Below are positions 41,939-51,413 of a DNA stretch of 64,000 bases, piece after piece. The first letter of the stretch is position 1; each line of letters opens with the position of its first letter. Under the pieces are notes generated by a model that saw nothing but the letters and a program-made list of their open reading frames with translations, was not told the DNA's origin and ran no database searches. The stretch is from an uncultured Pelagibacteraceae bacterium (GTDB lineage Bacteria > Pseudomonadota > Alphaproteobacteria > Pelagibacterales > Pelagibacteraceae): positions 1 to 64,000 of the forward strand of contig CACBBR010000002.1 of the NCBI GenBank assembly GCA_902537555.1, in the 5' to 3' direction. A program made the position numbers and the translations under genes.

Positions 41939-43310
41939 TAATTAAATCTTTCTTTAAAAAAGTTTTATTATTCTCTCCCTTAACACCTTTTAAATTTTTA
42001 ATTGTCACCGTGTTATCTTTAAACTCGTTTTCTCCACAGATAATGGCAACTGGTAATTGGCGTTTATTTGCAAAAGTAAGCTGTTTACCAAGATTTTTTT
42101 TAGAATCTAAAAATATTTCAGCATTAATATTGTTTTGTCTTAAGAGGTTTAAAATTTCGTAGTAATTTTTTAAATATTTTTGGTCCATTACACATACCAA
42201 AATAGGTTTTTGTTCATCTAATTGAATTTGGTCTAATTGCATTAATGCAAACAAAAGTCTGTCTACACCAAAACTTATTCCTGTTCCTGGAATATCTACA
42301 CCTTTAAATCTAGATATGAGCTTAGCATAAGCTCCTCCTGAGCAAATACTGCCAATATCTACTTCTTTGCCTTTATTATTTGTAACTTTAAAATTTAAAT
42401 TTGTTTCTACAATAAAATCTGAATAATAAGCTAAACCTCTCACAATTGTGAAATTAGTTTTTACTTGATCTAAACTTGATCCATACCCAAGAACCACAAA
42501 AAATTCTTCCAACTCTTTTATTCCCTCTTGTGACAATGGATTTTTTAAGCTTTGTTTTAGCTCTTTTAACTCCTTAATTTTCAGATATTTTAATATTTGA
42601 TCAACCTGCTCATCATTTAAATCAGCACCTTTTGTGATGGCTCCACTGTTATCTTTTCTTTCTTTTCTTAGGAGATCTTCTACACCTTTTAATCCAAAAC
42701 CAGGCTTATCAAGTTTATCAATTGCTCTGATAACTTTTAACTGTTTTTCTTCAGATATTTTTAAATCATCTAATAGTCCCTGAACTATTTTTCTATTACT
42801 TACATTGATTGTAAATTGGTCTTTCTTTAGTCCACATTCAAGTAATGCTGCTGAAATTAAGTTGCAAAGCTCTGCATTAGCCTGTGATGAATTAACATTT
42901 CCAACAATATCAAAATCTGCTTGTAGAAATTCTCTATATCTTCCGTTGCCTGCCTTTTCATTACGGAAAACATTTTGAATAGCGTATCTTTTATAAATTG
43001 AGGGTAACTCTTGATTATTTTGTGCAACAAATCTTGCTAAGGGACTTGATAGATCATATCGAAGAGTAATATTTTTATCTCCATCTTTAAATGAAAATAC
43101 ATCAGACATAGGGTTAGTTTCATCCTCTGCCAAAAAAGATCCAATATTTTCACTTATCTCAAACGATGGAGTTTCTAGTGGCTCAGCACCAAACTTAATA
43201 AAAACATTCTCAATTGCTGATAAAAGCTTTTTTTTGAGAAGGAGTTTTTTATCCCAACGATCTTCAAACCCTGGGGGTAACCCAGGTATTAATTTATTTT
43301 CTTTCTTCAT
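41916..43310 (-). CDS. hisS: Histidyl-tRNA synthetase
   Basis: TLRYDLSSPLARFVAQN, KRYAIQNVFRNEKAGNGRYREFLQADFDIVG, GLAYYSDFIVE, GISFGVDRL. Confidence 0.96.
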   Translation of the reverse strand: MKKENKLIPGLPPGFEDRWDKKLLLKKKLLSAIENVFIKFGAEPLETPSFEISENIGSFLAEDETNPMSDVFSFKDGDKNITLRYDLSSPLARFVAQNNQELPSIYKRYAIQNVFRNEKAGNGRYREFLQADFDIVGNVNSSQANAELCNLISAALLECGLKKDQFTINVSNRKIVQGLLDDLKISEEKQLKVIRAIDKLDKPGFGLKGVEDLLRKERKDNSGAITKGADLNDEQVDQILKYLKIKELKELKQSLKNPLSQEGIKELEEFFVVLGYGSSLDQVKTNFTIVRGLAYYSDFIVETNLNFKVTNNKGKEVDIGSICSGGAYAKLISRFKGVDIPGTGISFGVDRLLFALMQLDQIQLDEQKPILVCVMDQKYLKNYYEILNLLRQNNINAEIFLDSKKNLGKQLTFANKRQLPVAIICGENEFKDNTVTIKNLKGVKGENNKTFLKKDLINEVKKLI

Positions 43311-43314
43311 TTTT

Positions 43315-43389
43315 TGGTACCCTGGCTTGGGATCGAACCAAAAATTTCAGTTCCACAAACTGACGTGATAACCATTTCACCACCAGGGC
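43315..43389 (-). tRNA. tRNA-His(GTG)
   Basis: Full cloverleaf: GCCCTGG/CCAGGGT acceptor, anticodon stem-loop TCAGT-TTGTGGA-ACTGA, T loop TTCGATC, encoded CCA. Confidence 0.95.
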
Positions 43390-43427
43390 TTATTGTTGTT
43401 TTATACTAATTAGATTTAAATTTAAAT

Positions 43428-43598
43428 TTATAAATAGTTAAATAGCTAGCTGCAAGCCAGCATGAAAATGATGTCTTTTGTGAGATACAAGGATGTAACT
43501 ATTTATAATCATGGGAGTTAAATAGCATTTTAAACTTAAAATGCAAGTATGTATTGTATAGGAATATTTATAGGCTTGCCTACTATATTCCTATACAA
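43428..43598. other. Multi-hairpin structured intergenic element of unknown function
   Basis: Perfect inverted repeats: 13 bp (43428-43440/43496-43508), 9 bp (43525-43533/43536-43544), 14 bp (43554-43567/43585-43598), plus 11-bp direct repeat AGTTAAATAGC at 43436 and 43516. Confidence 0.6.
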
Positions 43599-43618
43599 AA
43601 TTTTAAATGAAATAAATT

Positions 43619-43831
43619 TTAAGATGTTTTCTTTAAATTTACAGCGCTAGGACCTTTATCTCCATCCTGAATTTCAAATTCTACAGCGTCGTTCTCATTC
43701 AAAAAACGAAGTCCTGCTTCACGAACTGCGCTTGCATGAACGAAACAATCTTTTTCTCCGTCTTCTCTTTCTATAAAACCGTAGCCCTTCTTACCGTTGA
43801 ACCACTTTACTTTACCTTTTAATGTACTCAT
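43619..43831 (-). CDS. Cold shock protein
   Basis: [30 protein letters not shown]. Confidence 0.97.
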   Translation of the reverse strand: MSTLKGKVKWFNGKKGYGFIEREDGEKDCFVHASAVREAGLRFLNENDAVEFEIQDGDKGPSAVNLKKTS

Positions 43832-43948
43832 ACTTTTTGTTTACTCTTTCTTTATTGTATTAAACTTAGCTAAACTTCAGCTAGCGGGATAATTATTAGA
43901 TTTTAAAATTGAATGCAAGCTTTAATCAAGCGCACTTTTTACAGTTTG

Positions 43949-44024
43949 TGGTGGCTTCGGCGGGACTCGAACCAGCGACACAAGCCTTTTCAGGGCTCTG
44001 CTCTACCAACTGAGCTACGAAGCC
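43949..44024 (-). tRNA. tRNA-Phe(GAA)
   Basis: GGCTTCG/CGAAGCC acceptor, anticodon loop CTGAAAA, TTCGAGT T loop, encoded CCA. Confidence 0.95.
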
Positions 44025-44029
44025 AAAAT

Positions 44030-44248
44030 TTAAAATCTAAAAATAATTCGTCCCTTTGATAGGTCGTAAGGACTGATCTCAACAGTAACATTATCACCTT
44101 GCAAAACTCGAATTCTATTTTTTCTTAACTTCCCAGCAGTATGTGCAGTTACAATTTGTTTATTTTCATCTAATTGTACTCTGAACATTGCATTGGGAAG
44201 AAGATCTATTACTTTTCCTTTGAACTCTAACAAGTCTTGTTTTGCCAA
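44030..44248 (-). CDS. infA: Translation initiation factor IF-1
   Basis: [39 protein letters not shown]. Confidence 0.97.
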   Translation of the reverse strand: MAKQDLLEFKGKVIDLLPNAMFRVQLDENKQIVTAHTAGKLRKNRIRVLQGDNVTVEISPYDLSKGRIIFRF

Positions 44249-44250
44249 TA

Positions 44251-45516
44251 TTACCTTCTCCTTATTCTAGATTTTATACTCAAAGCATGACCTTTTAATT
44301 CTTCATACTCAGCGAGATGTTTAGCGTATTCTCCTATTTTCTCAACACCTTTTTTTGAGAGTGTTATAAGGCTGATTTTTTTATAAAATTCACTAAGACT
44401 TAATCCTGAAGAAAATTTAGCAGATGAGTTTGTGGGTAATACGTGGTTTGTGCCAACAGCATAATCACTTAACGCCATAGGAGAGTACTTGCCTATGCAA
44501 ATACTTCCTGCATTAAAAATTTTATCTTTATATTTTTTGTAGTTACTTACATTTAACTCTAAATGTTCAGGAGCTATTTCATTAATTACATTTATAATCT
44601 GCTTATCATTATTTACTTTTAGAATAAGTCCATTATTTTTGATGCTTTTTGTAGCAATACTTTGTCGTGGTATTTTTTTTAATTTAGAGATCAAATCCTT
44701 TTTGAATTTTTTAATTAAATTTGAGTCTTTTGTAATTAATATGCATTGTGAATTTTTATCATGCTCTGCTTGACCAATCATTGATGTTGTAACTTCATTC
44801 AAATTAGTTTTGCCATCTGCTAATATTGTTATTTCAGATGGACCAGCAATCATTCCTTCTATTCCTACATCTCCAAAAACCTGCCTTTTAGCACCAGCAA
44901 CAAAGATATTACCGGGGCCAACAATTTTATTTACTTTTTGAATATAGGCTAAACTACCTATGGCTTGCGCTCCTCCCATAGAATAGATTTCATTTATACC
45001 TAGTTTTTTTGCTGCATATAAAACTGCTGGATTTAGTTTTCCATTATTTTTTGGATTTGCTAGTACGATTCTTTTTACACCCGCAATTTTTGCAGGAATT
45101 GCATTCATCAATAATGTAGATGGCAAGTTTGCTGGAACATATATTCCTACTGATTGGATTGGCACATATTTATATTCTATTTTATTATTTAAACTATCTT
45201 TATAATAAATATTCTTGTTTTTTTGTTTAATATGAAAATTGAATATTCTCTTTAATGCGAAATCAATTGCTTTTTTTATCTTAGGATCCAGAAATTTAAT
45301 TGCATTATTTATTTCTTTAATGCTCGGCTTAATTTGACTATTTTTACTAAATTTTTTTTCATATTTTATAAGTGCTTTATTTTTATTTTTCTTAATATCG
45401 CTAAGGATCCTTGATATAATTTTATTTTCAGGTTTTTTTGAAGACCTTCTAACGTCTAGGAATTTTGTTAAATTATCTAAATAGTTTTTTTTATTACAAT
45501 TAATTTGTTTTATCAT
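44251..45516 (-). CDS. hisD: Histidinol dehydrogenase
   Basis: [60 protein letters not shown]. Confidence 0.96.
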   Translation of the reverse strand: MIKQINCNKKNYLDNLTKFLDVRRSSKKPENKIISRILSDIKKNKNKALIKYEKKFSKNSQIKPSIKEINNAIKFLDPKIKKAIDFALKRIFNFHIKQKNKNIYYKDSLNNKIEYKYVPIQSVGIYVPANLPSTLLMNAIPAKIAGVKRIVLANPKNNGKLNPAVLYAAKKLGINEIYSMGGAQAIGSLAYIQKVNKIVGPGNIFVAGAKRQVFGDVGIEGMIAGPSEITILADGKTNLNEVTTSMIGQAEHDKNSQCILITKDSNLIKKFKKDLISKLKKIPRQSIATKSIKNNGLILKVNNDKQIINVINEIAPEHLELNVSNYKKYKDKIFNAGSICIGKYSPMALSDYAVGTNHVLPTNSSAKFSSGLSLSEFYKKISLITLSKKGVEKIGEYAKHLAEYEELKGHALSIKSRIRRR

Positions 45517-45910
45517 TTTCCAATTTTTGATCCTCTAGTGTTACCTCAATTACCTCAGCGGAGAGAGTTATAATTCTATTTTTCGAAAATAACATAATTA
45601 TTTCAAAGTTTTGTTTTTTCTTAAAAATATCAATAGCTAAGAGTTCTAATGTTAGATTCGGGTCTTTTTGGTCTATATTCTTTGATTTAGAAGAATTTAT
45701 AAATTCAAATTTAATAATACTGTTTATTTGCTTATTTTTATTTTCCTTCTCTTTGCTAAGCCTTAATATAGACATTAGGAAAATCTTATTTGAAGCTAAA
45801 TACTTAACATCTTTTATTTTTACTCTTCCTTCAGAACAGCAGGCTGAAATGACATTGAGATCCTCGGGAGATTGTGCAATTATTTTTTTTAAGTATTGAT
45901 TTTCCATCAA
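45500..45910 (-). CDS. DUF2948 family protein
   Basis: IAQSPEDLNVISACCSEGRVKIKDVKYL; between murA and hisD as usual in alphaproteobacteria. Confidence 0.82.
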   Translation of the reverse strand: MMENQYLKKIIAQSPEDLNVISACCSEGRVKIKDVKYLASNKIFLMSILRLSKEKENKNKQINSIIKFEFINSSKSKNIDQKDPNLTLELLAIDIFKKKQNFEIIMLFSKNRIITLSAEVIEVTLEDQKLENDKTN

Positions 45911-47169
45911 CTAGTACGTCTTATCTTTACACCTACTTTTCTGAGTTTATTCTCTATATTTTCATATCCTCTATCTAAGTGGTAAATTCTATTAATAATA
46001 GATGTCCCTTTGGCAACAAGTGCTGCTAGAACTAATGCAACTGATGCTCTTAAGTCACTAGACATTAATTCTGCAGCCTTAAAATTTGTGCTGCCTAAAA
46101 TTAAAGCCTTATTTTTTTTTATTATGATTTCAGCACCTAATCTTCTTAATTCAGCAACATGCATGAATCTATTTTCAAAAATACTCTCCGTAATTGAGCT
46201 TTTTCCTTTTGCCTTGCATAAAAGAACCATGAATTGTGCTTGCAAATCTGTTGGAAAATTTGGGTACTCTTTTGTGACCAAATTGGTGATATTTTTTATT
46301 TTTTTCGGACCTAGTATATGGATTTGATTTTTACTTGTTTTAATTTTAGCGCCAACCTTCTTCAGTAAAGATAGTTCTGCTTTTATAATTTTAGGATCAA
46401 AGTTATTAATCTTTAAATTACCACCTGTCAAACATGCTGCAACACAAAAAGTTCCGGTTTCTATCCTATCTGACATAACTGAGTAAATAGTACTTTTTAA
46501 AATTTTTACTCCCTCAATCCTCACAGTCCTCTTACCAATAAATTTTATTTTAGCACCACCAGACTTTAAAAAATTTATTAAATCAATTATTTCTGGTTCA
46601 ATTGCACAATTTCTAAGTATTGTAATTCCATTCGCTAGGCATGCTGCTATAATTGTATTTTCAGTTGCCCCAACACTGATTTTTGAAAATCTAATTTTTG
46701 CGCCTTTTAGTTTTCCTTTAGAATTTGCATGTATGTAACCTTTTTTGATTTCATACTTCATTCCAAGTTTTTTAAGTGCATTTAAATGATAATTTATAGG
46801 TCTGGCTCCAATTAAGCAGCCTCCAGGCAAAGAGGTAATAGATTTTTGATACTTAGCAACCAGGGCACCTAAAACTAAAATTCCAGCCCTCATTGTTCTA
46901 ACAAGAGAATATGAGGCAAAAAATTTATGTTTTTTTTTCTTTGTTATTTTAACAGTTTTTTTATCTTTACTAAATTTTATGATTGACCCAAGGGATTTTA
47001 AAAGATTAATCATTGTATCTATATCTTTAACTCTTGGTAAATTTTTAATTACAACTTCTTTTTCAAATAAAATCGTTGATGCTAATATTGGTAAAGCAGC
47101 ATTTTTAGAACCTGAAATTGCAATCTCTCCCTTTAATTTACTAGGGCCTTTAACAATAAATTTGTCCAT
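45907..47169 (-). CDS. murA: UDP-N-acetylglucosamine 1-carboxyvinyltransferase
   Basis: ISGSKNAALPILAST, RTMRAGILVLG, GGCLIGARPINYHL, SDLRASVALVLAAL. Confidence 0.95.
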   Translation of the reverse strand: MDKFIVKGPSKLKGEIAISGSKNAALPILASTILFEKEVVIKNLPRVKDIDTMINLLKSLGSIIKFSKDKKTVKITKKKKHKFFASYSLVRTMRAGILVLGALVAKYQKSITSLPGGCLIGARPINYHLNALKKLGMKYEIKKGYIHANSKGKLKGAKIRFSKISVGATENTIIAACLANGITILRNCAIEPEIIDLINFLKSGGAKIKFIGKRTVRIEGVKILKSTIYSVMSDRIETGTFCVAACLTGGNLKINNFDPKIIKAELSLLKKVGAKIKTSKNQIHILGPKKIKNITNLVTKEYPNFPTDLQAQFMVLLCKAKGKSSITESIFENRFMHVAELRRLGAEIIIKKNKALILGSTNFKAAELMSSDLRASVALVLAALVAKGTSIINRIYHLDRGYENIENKLRKVGVKIRRTS

Positions 47170-47171
47170 TA

Positions 47172-47726
47172 TTATATTTTTGGAAGTGTAACTCCCTTTT
47201 GGCCCTGATATTTGCCATTTCTATCTGCATATGAAACTGATGGATCTTCATTTCCTTTGATAAACACAAATTGTGCAACACCCTCATTAGCATAAATTTT
47301 TGCTGGTAATGGGGTTGTGTTTGAAAATTCTAAAGTTACATGACCCTCCCATCCTGGCTCAAGAGGCGTAACATTAACTATTATTCCACATCTTGCATAG
47401 GTAGATTTTCCTAAACAAATTACCAAAACATTTTTTGGAATTTTGAAATACTCTACTGTTCTTGCTAACACGAAAGAATTAGGTGGTATTATACATTCTG
47501 ATGAGTTTTTAGTAATAAAATTAGAAGATTTAAAATTTTTTGGATCTACAATTTCAGAATTGACATTAGTGAAAATTTTAAATTCGTCAGAGACCCTTGC
47601 ATCGTAACCATACGATGACACACCAAATGATATTTTATCACCTCTAACTTGTTTATCTTCAAATGGAGAAATCATATCATTATCTCTGGCCATTTGAATA
47701 ATCCACTTATCAGATTGAACTGACAT
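47172..47726 (-). CDS. dcd: dCTP deaminase
   Basis: [56 protein letters not shown]. Confidence 0.96.
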   Translation of the reverse strand: MSVQSDKWIIQMARDNDMISPFEDKQVRGDKISFGVSSYGYDARVSDEFKIFTNVNSEIVDPKNFKSSNFITKNSSECIIPPNSFVLARTVEYFKIPKNVLVICLGKSTYARCGIIVNVTPLEPGWEGHVTLEFSNTTPLPAKIYANEGVAQFVFIKGNEDPSVSYADRNGKYQGQKGVTLPKI

Positions 47727-47830
47727 TATTTATTTTTTTTCTTTGTTTTTTTTTGGAATTCTTTTCTCTTTCTTAAATTTTTTCTTAAAGCAAGTTCAAG
47801 TTTACTTAAATTATTTTTCTTTGAAGTCAT
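47726..47830 (-). CDS. 34-aa basic small protein, stop codon overlapping dcd start (TAATG); absent from ORF track
   Basis: ATG at 47830, translates [34 protein letters not shown]. Confidence 0.65.
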   Translation of the reverse strand: MTSKKNNLSKLELALRKNLRKRKEFQKKTKKKNK

Positions 47831-47833
47831 AAT

Positions 47834-48031
47834 TTATTTTTTGTCAGGATTTGTAAGATGATCTAGAGTGATAACTTGATCAATAGGAATTGTTTTATCT
47901 TCTTCTATTTTTACTGGTCCAGTTTTGATTTGCTTCTTAGCTCTTTTTTCCGCAAGTTTTTTTTCTCTTTTTGCTTTTTTTTCCATGAGCTTTGCGTTTT
48001 TATTAGCTCCATATGTGTAGTGAATTCCCAT
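47834..48031 (-). CDS. Lys-rich small hypothetical protein (65 aa)
   Basis: Open frame in line with flanking minus-strand genes; basic helix then acidic/hydrophobic tail. Confidence 0.6.
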   Translation of the reverse strand: MGIHYTYGANKNAKLMEKKAKREKKLAEKRAKKQIKTGPVKIEEDKTIPIDQVITLDHLTNPDKK

Positions 48032-48126
48032 AACATTTTCCTTAGCTAGATATAACTTATTTTAAAAAAAAATTAAGGCAATAATTTGAAAAAATTAAAT
48101 TTATACACTAATTTCAGTTAAATATT

Positions 48127-48200
48127 GCCCTTATAGTTAAATGGCATAACACATCCATGGTAAGGATGAGTTTCCAGTTCAATTCTGGGTGAGGGCACCA
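48127..48200 (+). tRNA. tRNA-Thr(GGT)
   Basis: GCCCTTA/TGAGGGC acceptor, anticodon stem-loop CATCC-ATGGTAA-GGATG, T arm CCAG-TTCAATT-CTGG, encoded CCA. Confidence 0.9.
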
Positions 48201-48203
48201 GTT

Positions 48204-48923
48204 TTATTTTGTATAAAATTTTTTTTTAAATATAAATCCAATTGAAACTAAAATTATAATACCAAGAATTGGCAAATAAATATCTGGAGTAAAAATTAGT
48301 TCAAGAATAGTTGGAACCTCAGCATTTTCTTCTAAAATCTTACTCAAACCAGCTCCAAGAGATGCTCCAACAAATAATTGTGGAGTCATTCCAATAAGTG
48401 ATCCTAAAAAAAAGTTTCTAACTTTAACATTAAAAATTGTTGGTAAAATATTTGAAATAAAAAAAGGAATACCGCCAATAAATCTATAAATTAGAAAAAA
48501 AATAAATTCATTCTTTTTAAATTTTTCAGTCAAATTACTAAAACGTGATGAAAATTTCTTCTCAACTAAATCTTTAAAAAAGTAATTAGCAAATACATAT
48601 AAAAGTGTTGCACCTATTGATAATCCAAATACTATAAGCAAAGTTCCTAACCACTTTCCAAAAATAAAACCACCGACTAAAAATACAGGTGAACCAAAAC
48701 CTAACAAAAGAACCCATACTATAGTACCTAATAAAAAAATAATACTTGATATAAAAATATTACCATTTTTAATTTCTTCCAAAGCATTTCTATTTTCTCT
48801 TATTAGTTCATAACTAGAAAAATCCTGAAATGAAAATTTATTAAAAAAAAACAATAAAAAAACAAATACTATCAAAATGTAAGCAGAGCCTAAAAATACT
48901 TTAATTTTTTTTTCTCTATTCAT
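48204..48923 (-). CDS. TVP38/TMEM64 family membrane protein
   Basis: Multi-TM; GSPVFLVGGFIFGKWLGTLL, YRFIGGIPFFISNILPTIFNV. Confidence 0.86.
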   Translation of the reverse strand: MNREKKIKVFLGSAYILIVFVFLLFFFNKFSFQDFSSYELIRENRNALEEIKNGNIFISSIIFLLGTIVWVLLLGFGSPVFLVGGFIFGKWLGTLLIVFGLSIGATLLYVFANYFFKDLVEKKFSSRFSNLTEKFKKNEFIFFLIYRFIGGIPFFISNILPTIFNVKVRNFFLGSLIGMTPQLFVGASLGAGLSKILEENAEVPTILELIFTPDIYLPILGIIILVSIGFIFKKKFYTK

Positions 48924-49006
48924 TGATTTTTTAACTTATTAAAAATCACTGTACTTATATACATATATTTGTATAACTACCGAAATTTAACATTAATTTA
49001 ACAACA

Positions 49007-49144
49007 ATGAAACGTACATATCAACCAAGTAATAGAAAAAGAAAAAAAGCTGTTGGCTTTAGAGCTAAAAGAAAAACCAAGGGTGGAAGAAAAGTATTAA
49101 AAAGAAGAAGGGCTAAAGGAAGAAAAAAATTAACAAACGCTTAA
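49007..49144 (+). CDS. rpmH: 50S ribosomal protein L34; absent from ORF track because only 45 aa
   Basis: Translates [45 protein letters not shown]. Confidence 0.97.
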   Translation: MKRTYQPSNRKRKKAVGFRAKRKTKGGRKVLKRRRAKGRKKLTNA

Positions 49145-49485
49145 TGAAAAAAAAGATTGTTAGCCTTACTAAAAATGAGGACTTTAAGTCAATTCTTGGT
49201 GGAAAAAAAATTTCTAATAAGTATTTAACAATTTTCTTTAAAAAACTTTCAGATAAAAATACAAGCAGATTAAATATAAGCTTTGTAGCCAAAAAAAAAT
49301 TAGGAAATGCTGTTATTAGAAATAGAATTAAAAGAAGATTAAGAAATATAATGAATGATGCTTTAAAAACAATTAATATTAATCTAAATTATTGCTATTT
49401 ATTAATTGCAAGAATATCTGTTAACAATGATCCTTATGAGAAAATAAAAATTGTAACACTTGAGGATTTTAAAAAGATTAAATGA
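49144..49485 (+). CDS. rnpA: Ribonuclease P protein component
   Basis: NAVIRNRIKRRLRNIMNDAL; between rpmH and yidD. Confidence 0.95.
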   Translation: MKKKIVSLTKNEDFKSILGGKKISNKYLTIFFKKLSDKNTSRLNISFVAKKKLGNAVIRNRIKRRLRNIMNDALKTININLNYCYLLIARISVNNDPYEKIKIVTLEDFKKIK

Positions 49486-49724
49486 ATAAACTTATAAAAT
49501 ATTTAATGATCAAAATTATCAAATTATATCAAATGGCAATATCCCCATTTTTAGGAAACAACTGTAGATATCTTCCGACATGTTCAGATTATTTTATAGA
49601 AAGTCTAAAAGAGTATGGAATTTTTAAAGGAAGTATTAAAGGACTCAAAAGAATTCTAAGTTGTCACCCTGTAAAATTTTTAGGTGGTGGCGAAGGATTT
49701 GATCCTATCAAAAAGAAAAAATAA
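49482..49724 (+). CDS. yidD: Membrane protein insertion efficiency factor YidD
   Basis: AISPFLGNNCRYLPTCSDYFIESLKEYG, RILSCHP. Confidence 0.94.
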   Translation: MNKLIKYLMIKIIKLYQMAISPFLGNNCRYLPTCSDYFIESLKEYGIFKGSIKGLKRILSCHPVKFLGGGEGFDPIKKKK

Positions 49725-49727
49725 CTT

Positions 49728-51410
49728 ATGGATACAAAAAATGTAATTGCAGCAATATCTTTAAGTGCAGCTGTCATAATACTTTACAGTTTATTTTTTG
49801 CTCCTCCAGTCGTGGATCAAAAAAATATCTCAAATGATAAAAACACTTCAAGTCAAAATTCTTCATCAGATGCACCTTCATTAGCTCAAGATGAGAAAAT
49901 AATGAAGATTTCAAGAGATGAAGCTTTGGATGAGAATGAAAGAATTTTATTCGAAAATGATAAAATTAAAGGTTCAATTTCATTGCTCGGTTCATCTATA
50001 GACGACTTAACTTTTAAGAATTACACGAACACTCTAAATGGAGATGATAATGTTGTCTTGTTAAATCCTAAACAATCTGAAAATGGATACTATGTTGAAA
50101 CTGGTTGGGCGACAACTAATAAAAATATTGACCTACCAAATTCAAAAACATTGTGGGAGATTGAAGGAAATAAGAAACTTACACCAAATTCGTCTGTAAA
50201 ATTAAGTTGGAAGAATAATCAGAATATCAAATTTACAAAAGAAATTAGTATTGATAATCAATATCTTTTTGACATTAAGCAAACTATAGAAAATAATTCT
50301 GATAAAACTTATAATTTCTATCCTTACGGTCAAATCATAAGAAACATTGCACCAGAAGTAACAAATTTTTATATTTTGCATGAGGGACTAATTGGTGTCT
50401 TTGACGATCAATTAGTTGAAGAGGATTATGATGATATAGAGGAAAAAAAATACTCTATAAATGCGGATACTGGATGGCTGGGCATCACTGATAAATATTG
50501 GATTGCTAGTCTTATTCCAGAAAATGGGAAAAGTTTCAGGTCTGATTTTGATTATAAAAATAAATTTAGAGCAAATTTTATAGAGACAGATGCAACTGAA
50601 ATTGGTGTTAATGAAACAAAATCTAATTCTATCAGAGCAATAGTAGCGGCAAAAGAAGTAAATGTTATTGATGGCTATGCTGAAACTGAAAATATTAGCA
50701 AGTTTGATTTGGCTATAGATTGGGGATGGTTCTACTTTATCGTTAAACCTTTATTTTTTGCAATTCAATATTTCTTTAATCTTGCTGGAAACTTTGGAAT
50801 AGCAATTATTATGATTACTGCTTGTATTAGATTAGTATTTTTTCCACTTGCTAATTACTCATTTAAATCAATGGCTAAAATGAAAGTTCTCCAACCAGAA
50901 ATGACAAGGCTCAAAGAGTTACATAAAGAAGACAAAATGAAACTTCAGCAAGAAATGATGGCACTTTACAAAAGAGAGAAAGTTAATCCAATCAGTGGTT
51001 GCCTTCCAATTTTCATACAAATTCCATTTTTCTTTGCCATCTATAAGGTTTTATTTGTAACTATTGAAATGAGACATCAGCCATTTTTTGGTTGGATAAA
51101 AGATTTAAGTGAAAGGGATCCTACTTCTATATTTAATTTGTTTGGTTTAATTCCATGGGACCCACCTTCTTTTTTACTTATTGGTGTTTGGCCGTGTTTA
51201 ATGGGTGTTTCAATGTGGATGCAACAAAAACTAAATCCAACACCGCCTGATCCTGTTCAAGCAAAAATATTTATGTTTTTCCCTTTATTTTTAACAGTTA
51301 TATTAGCTCCTTTCCCAGCTGGACTAGTCATTTACTGGACTATAAATAATATATTAACAATGGCTCAACAGTACATCATCATTAAGAGAACGACTGTCAA
51401 AACCGTTTAA
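49728..51410 (+). CDS. yidC: Membrane protein insertase YidC
   Basis: N-terminal TM, periplasmic domain, NPISGCLPIFIQIPFFFAIYKVL. Confidence 0.97.
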   Translation: MDTKNVIAAISLSAAVIILYSLFFAPPVVDQKNISNDKNTSSQNSSSDAPSLAQDEKIMKISRDEALDENERILFENDKIKGSISLLGSSIDDLTFKNYTNTLNGDDNVVLLNPKQSENGYYVETGWATTNKNIDLPNSKTLWEIEGNKKLTPNSSVKLSWKNNQNIKFTKEISIDNQYLFDIKQTIENNSDKTYNFYPYGQIIRNIAPEVTNFYILHEGLIGVFDDQLVEEDYDDIEEKKYSINADTGWLGITDKYWIASLIPENGKSFRSDFDYKNKFRANFIETDATEIGVNETKSNSIRAIVAAKEVNVIDGYAETENISKFDLAIDWGWFYFIVKPLFFAIQYFFNLAGNFGIAIIMITACIRLVFFPLANYSFKSMAKMKVLQPEMTRLKELHKEDKMKLQQEMMALYKREKVNPISGCLPIFIQIPFFFAIYKVLFVTIEMRHQPFFGWIKDLSERDPTSIFNLFGLIPWDPPSFLLIGVWPCLMGVSMWMQQKLNPTPPDPVQAKIFMFFPLFLTVILAPFPAGLVIYWTINNILTMAQQYIIIKRTTVKTV

Positions 51411-51413
51411 AAA

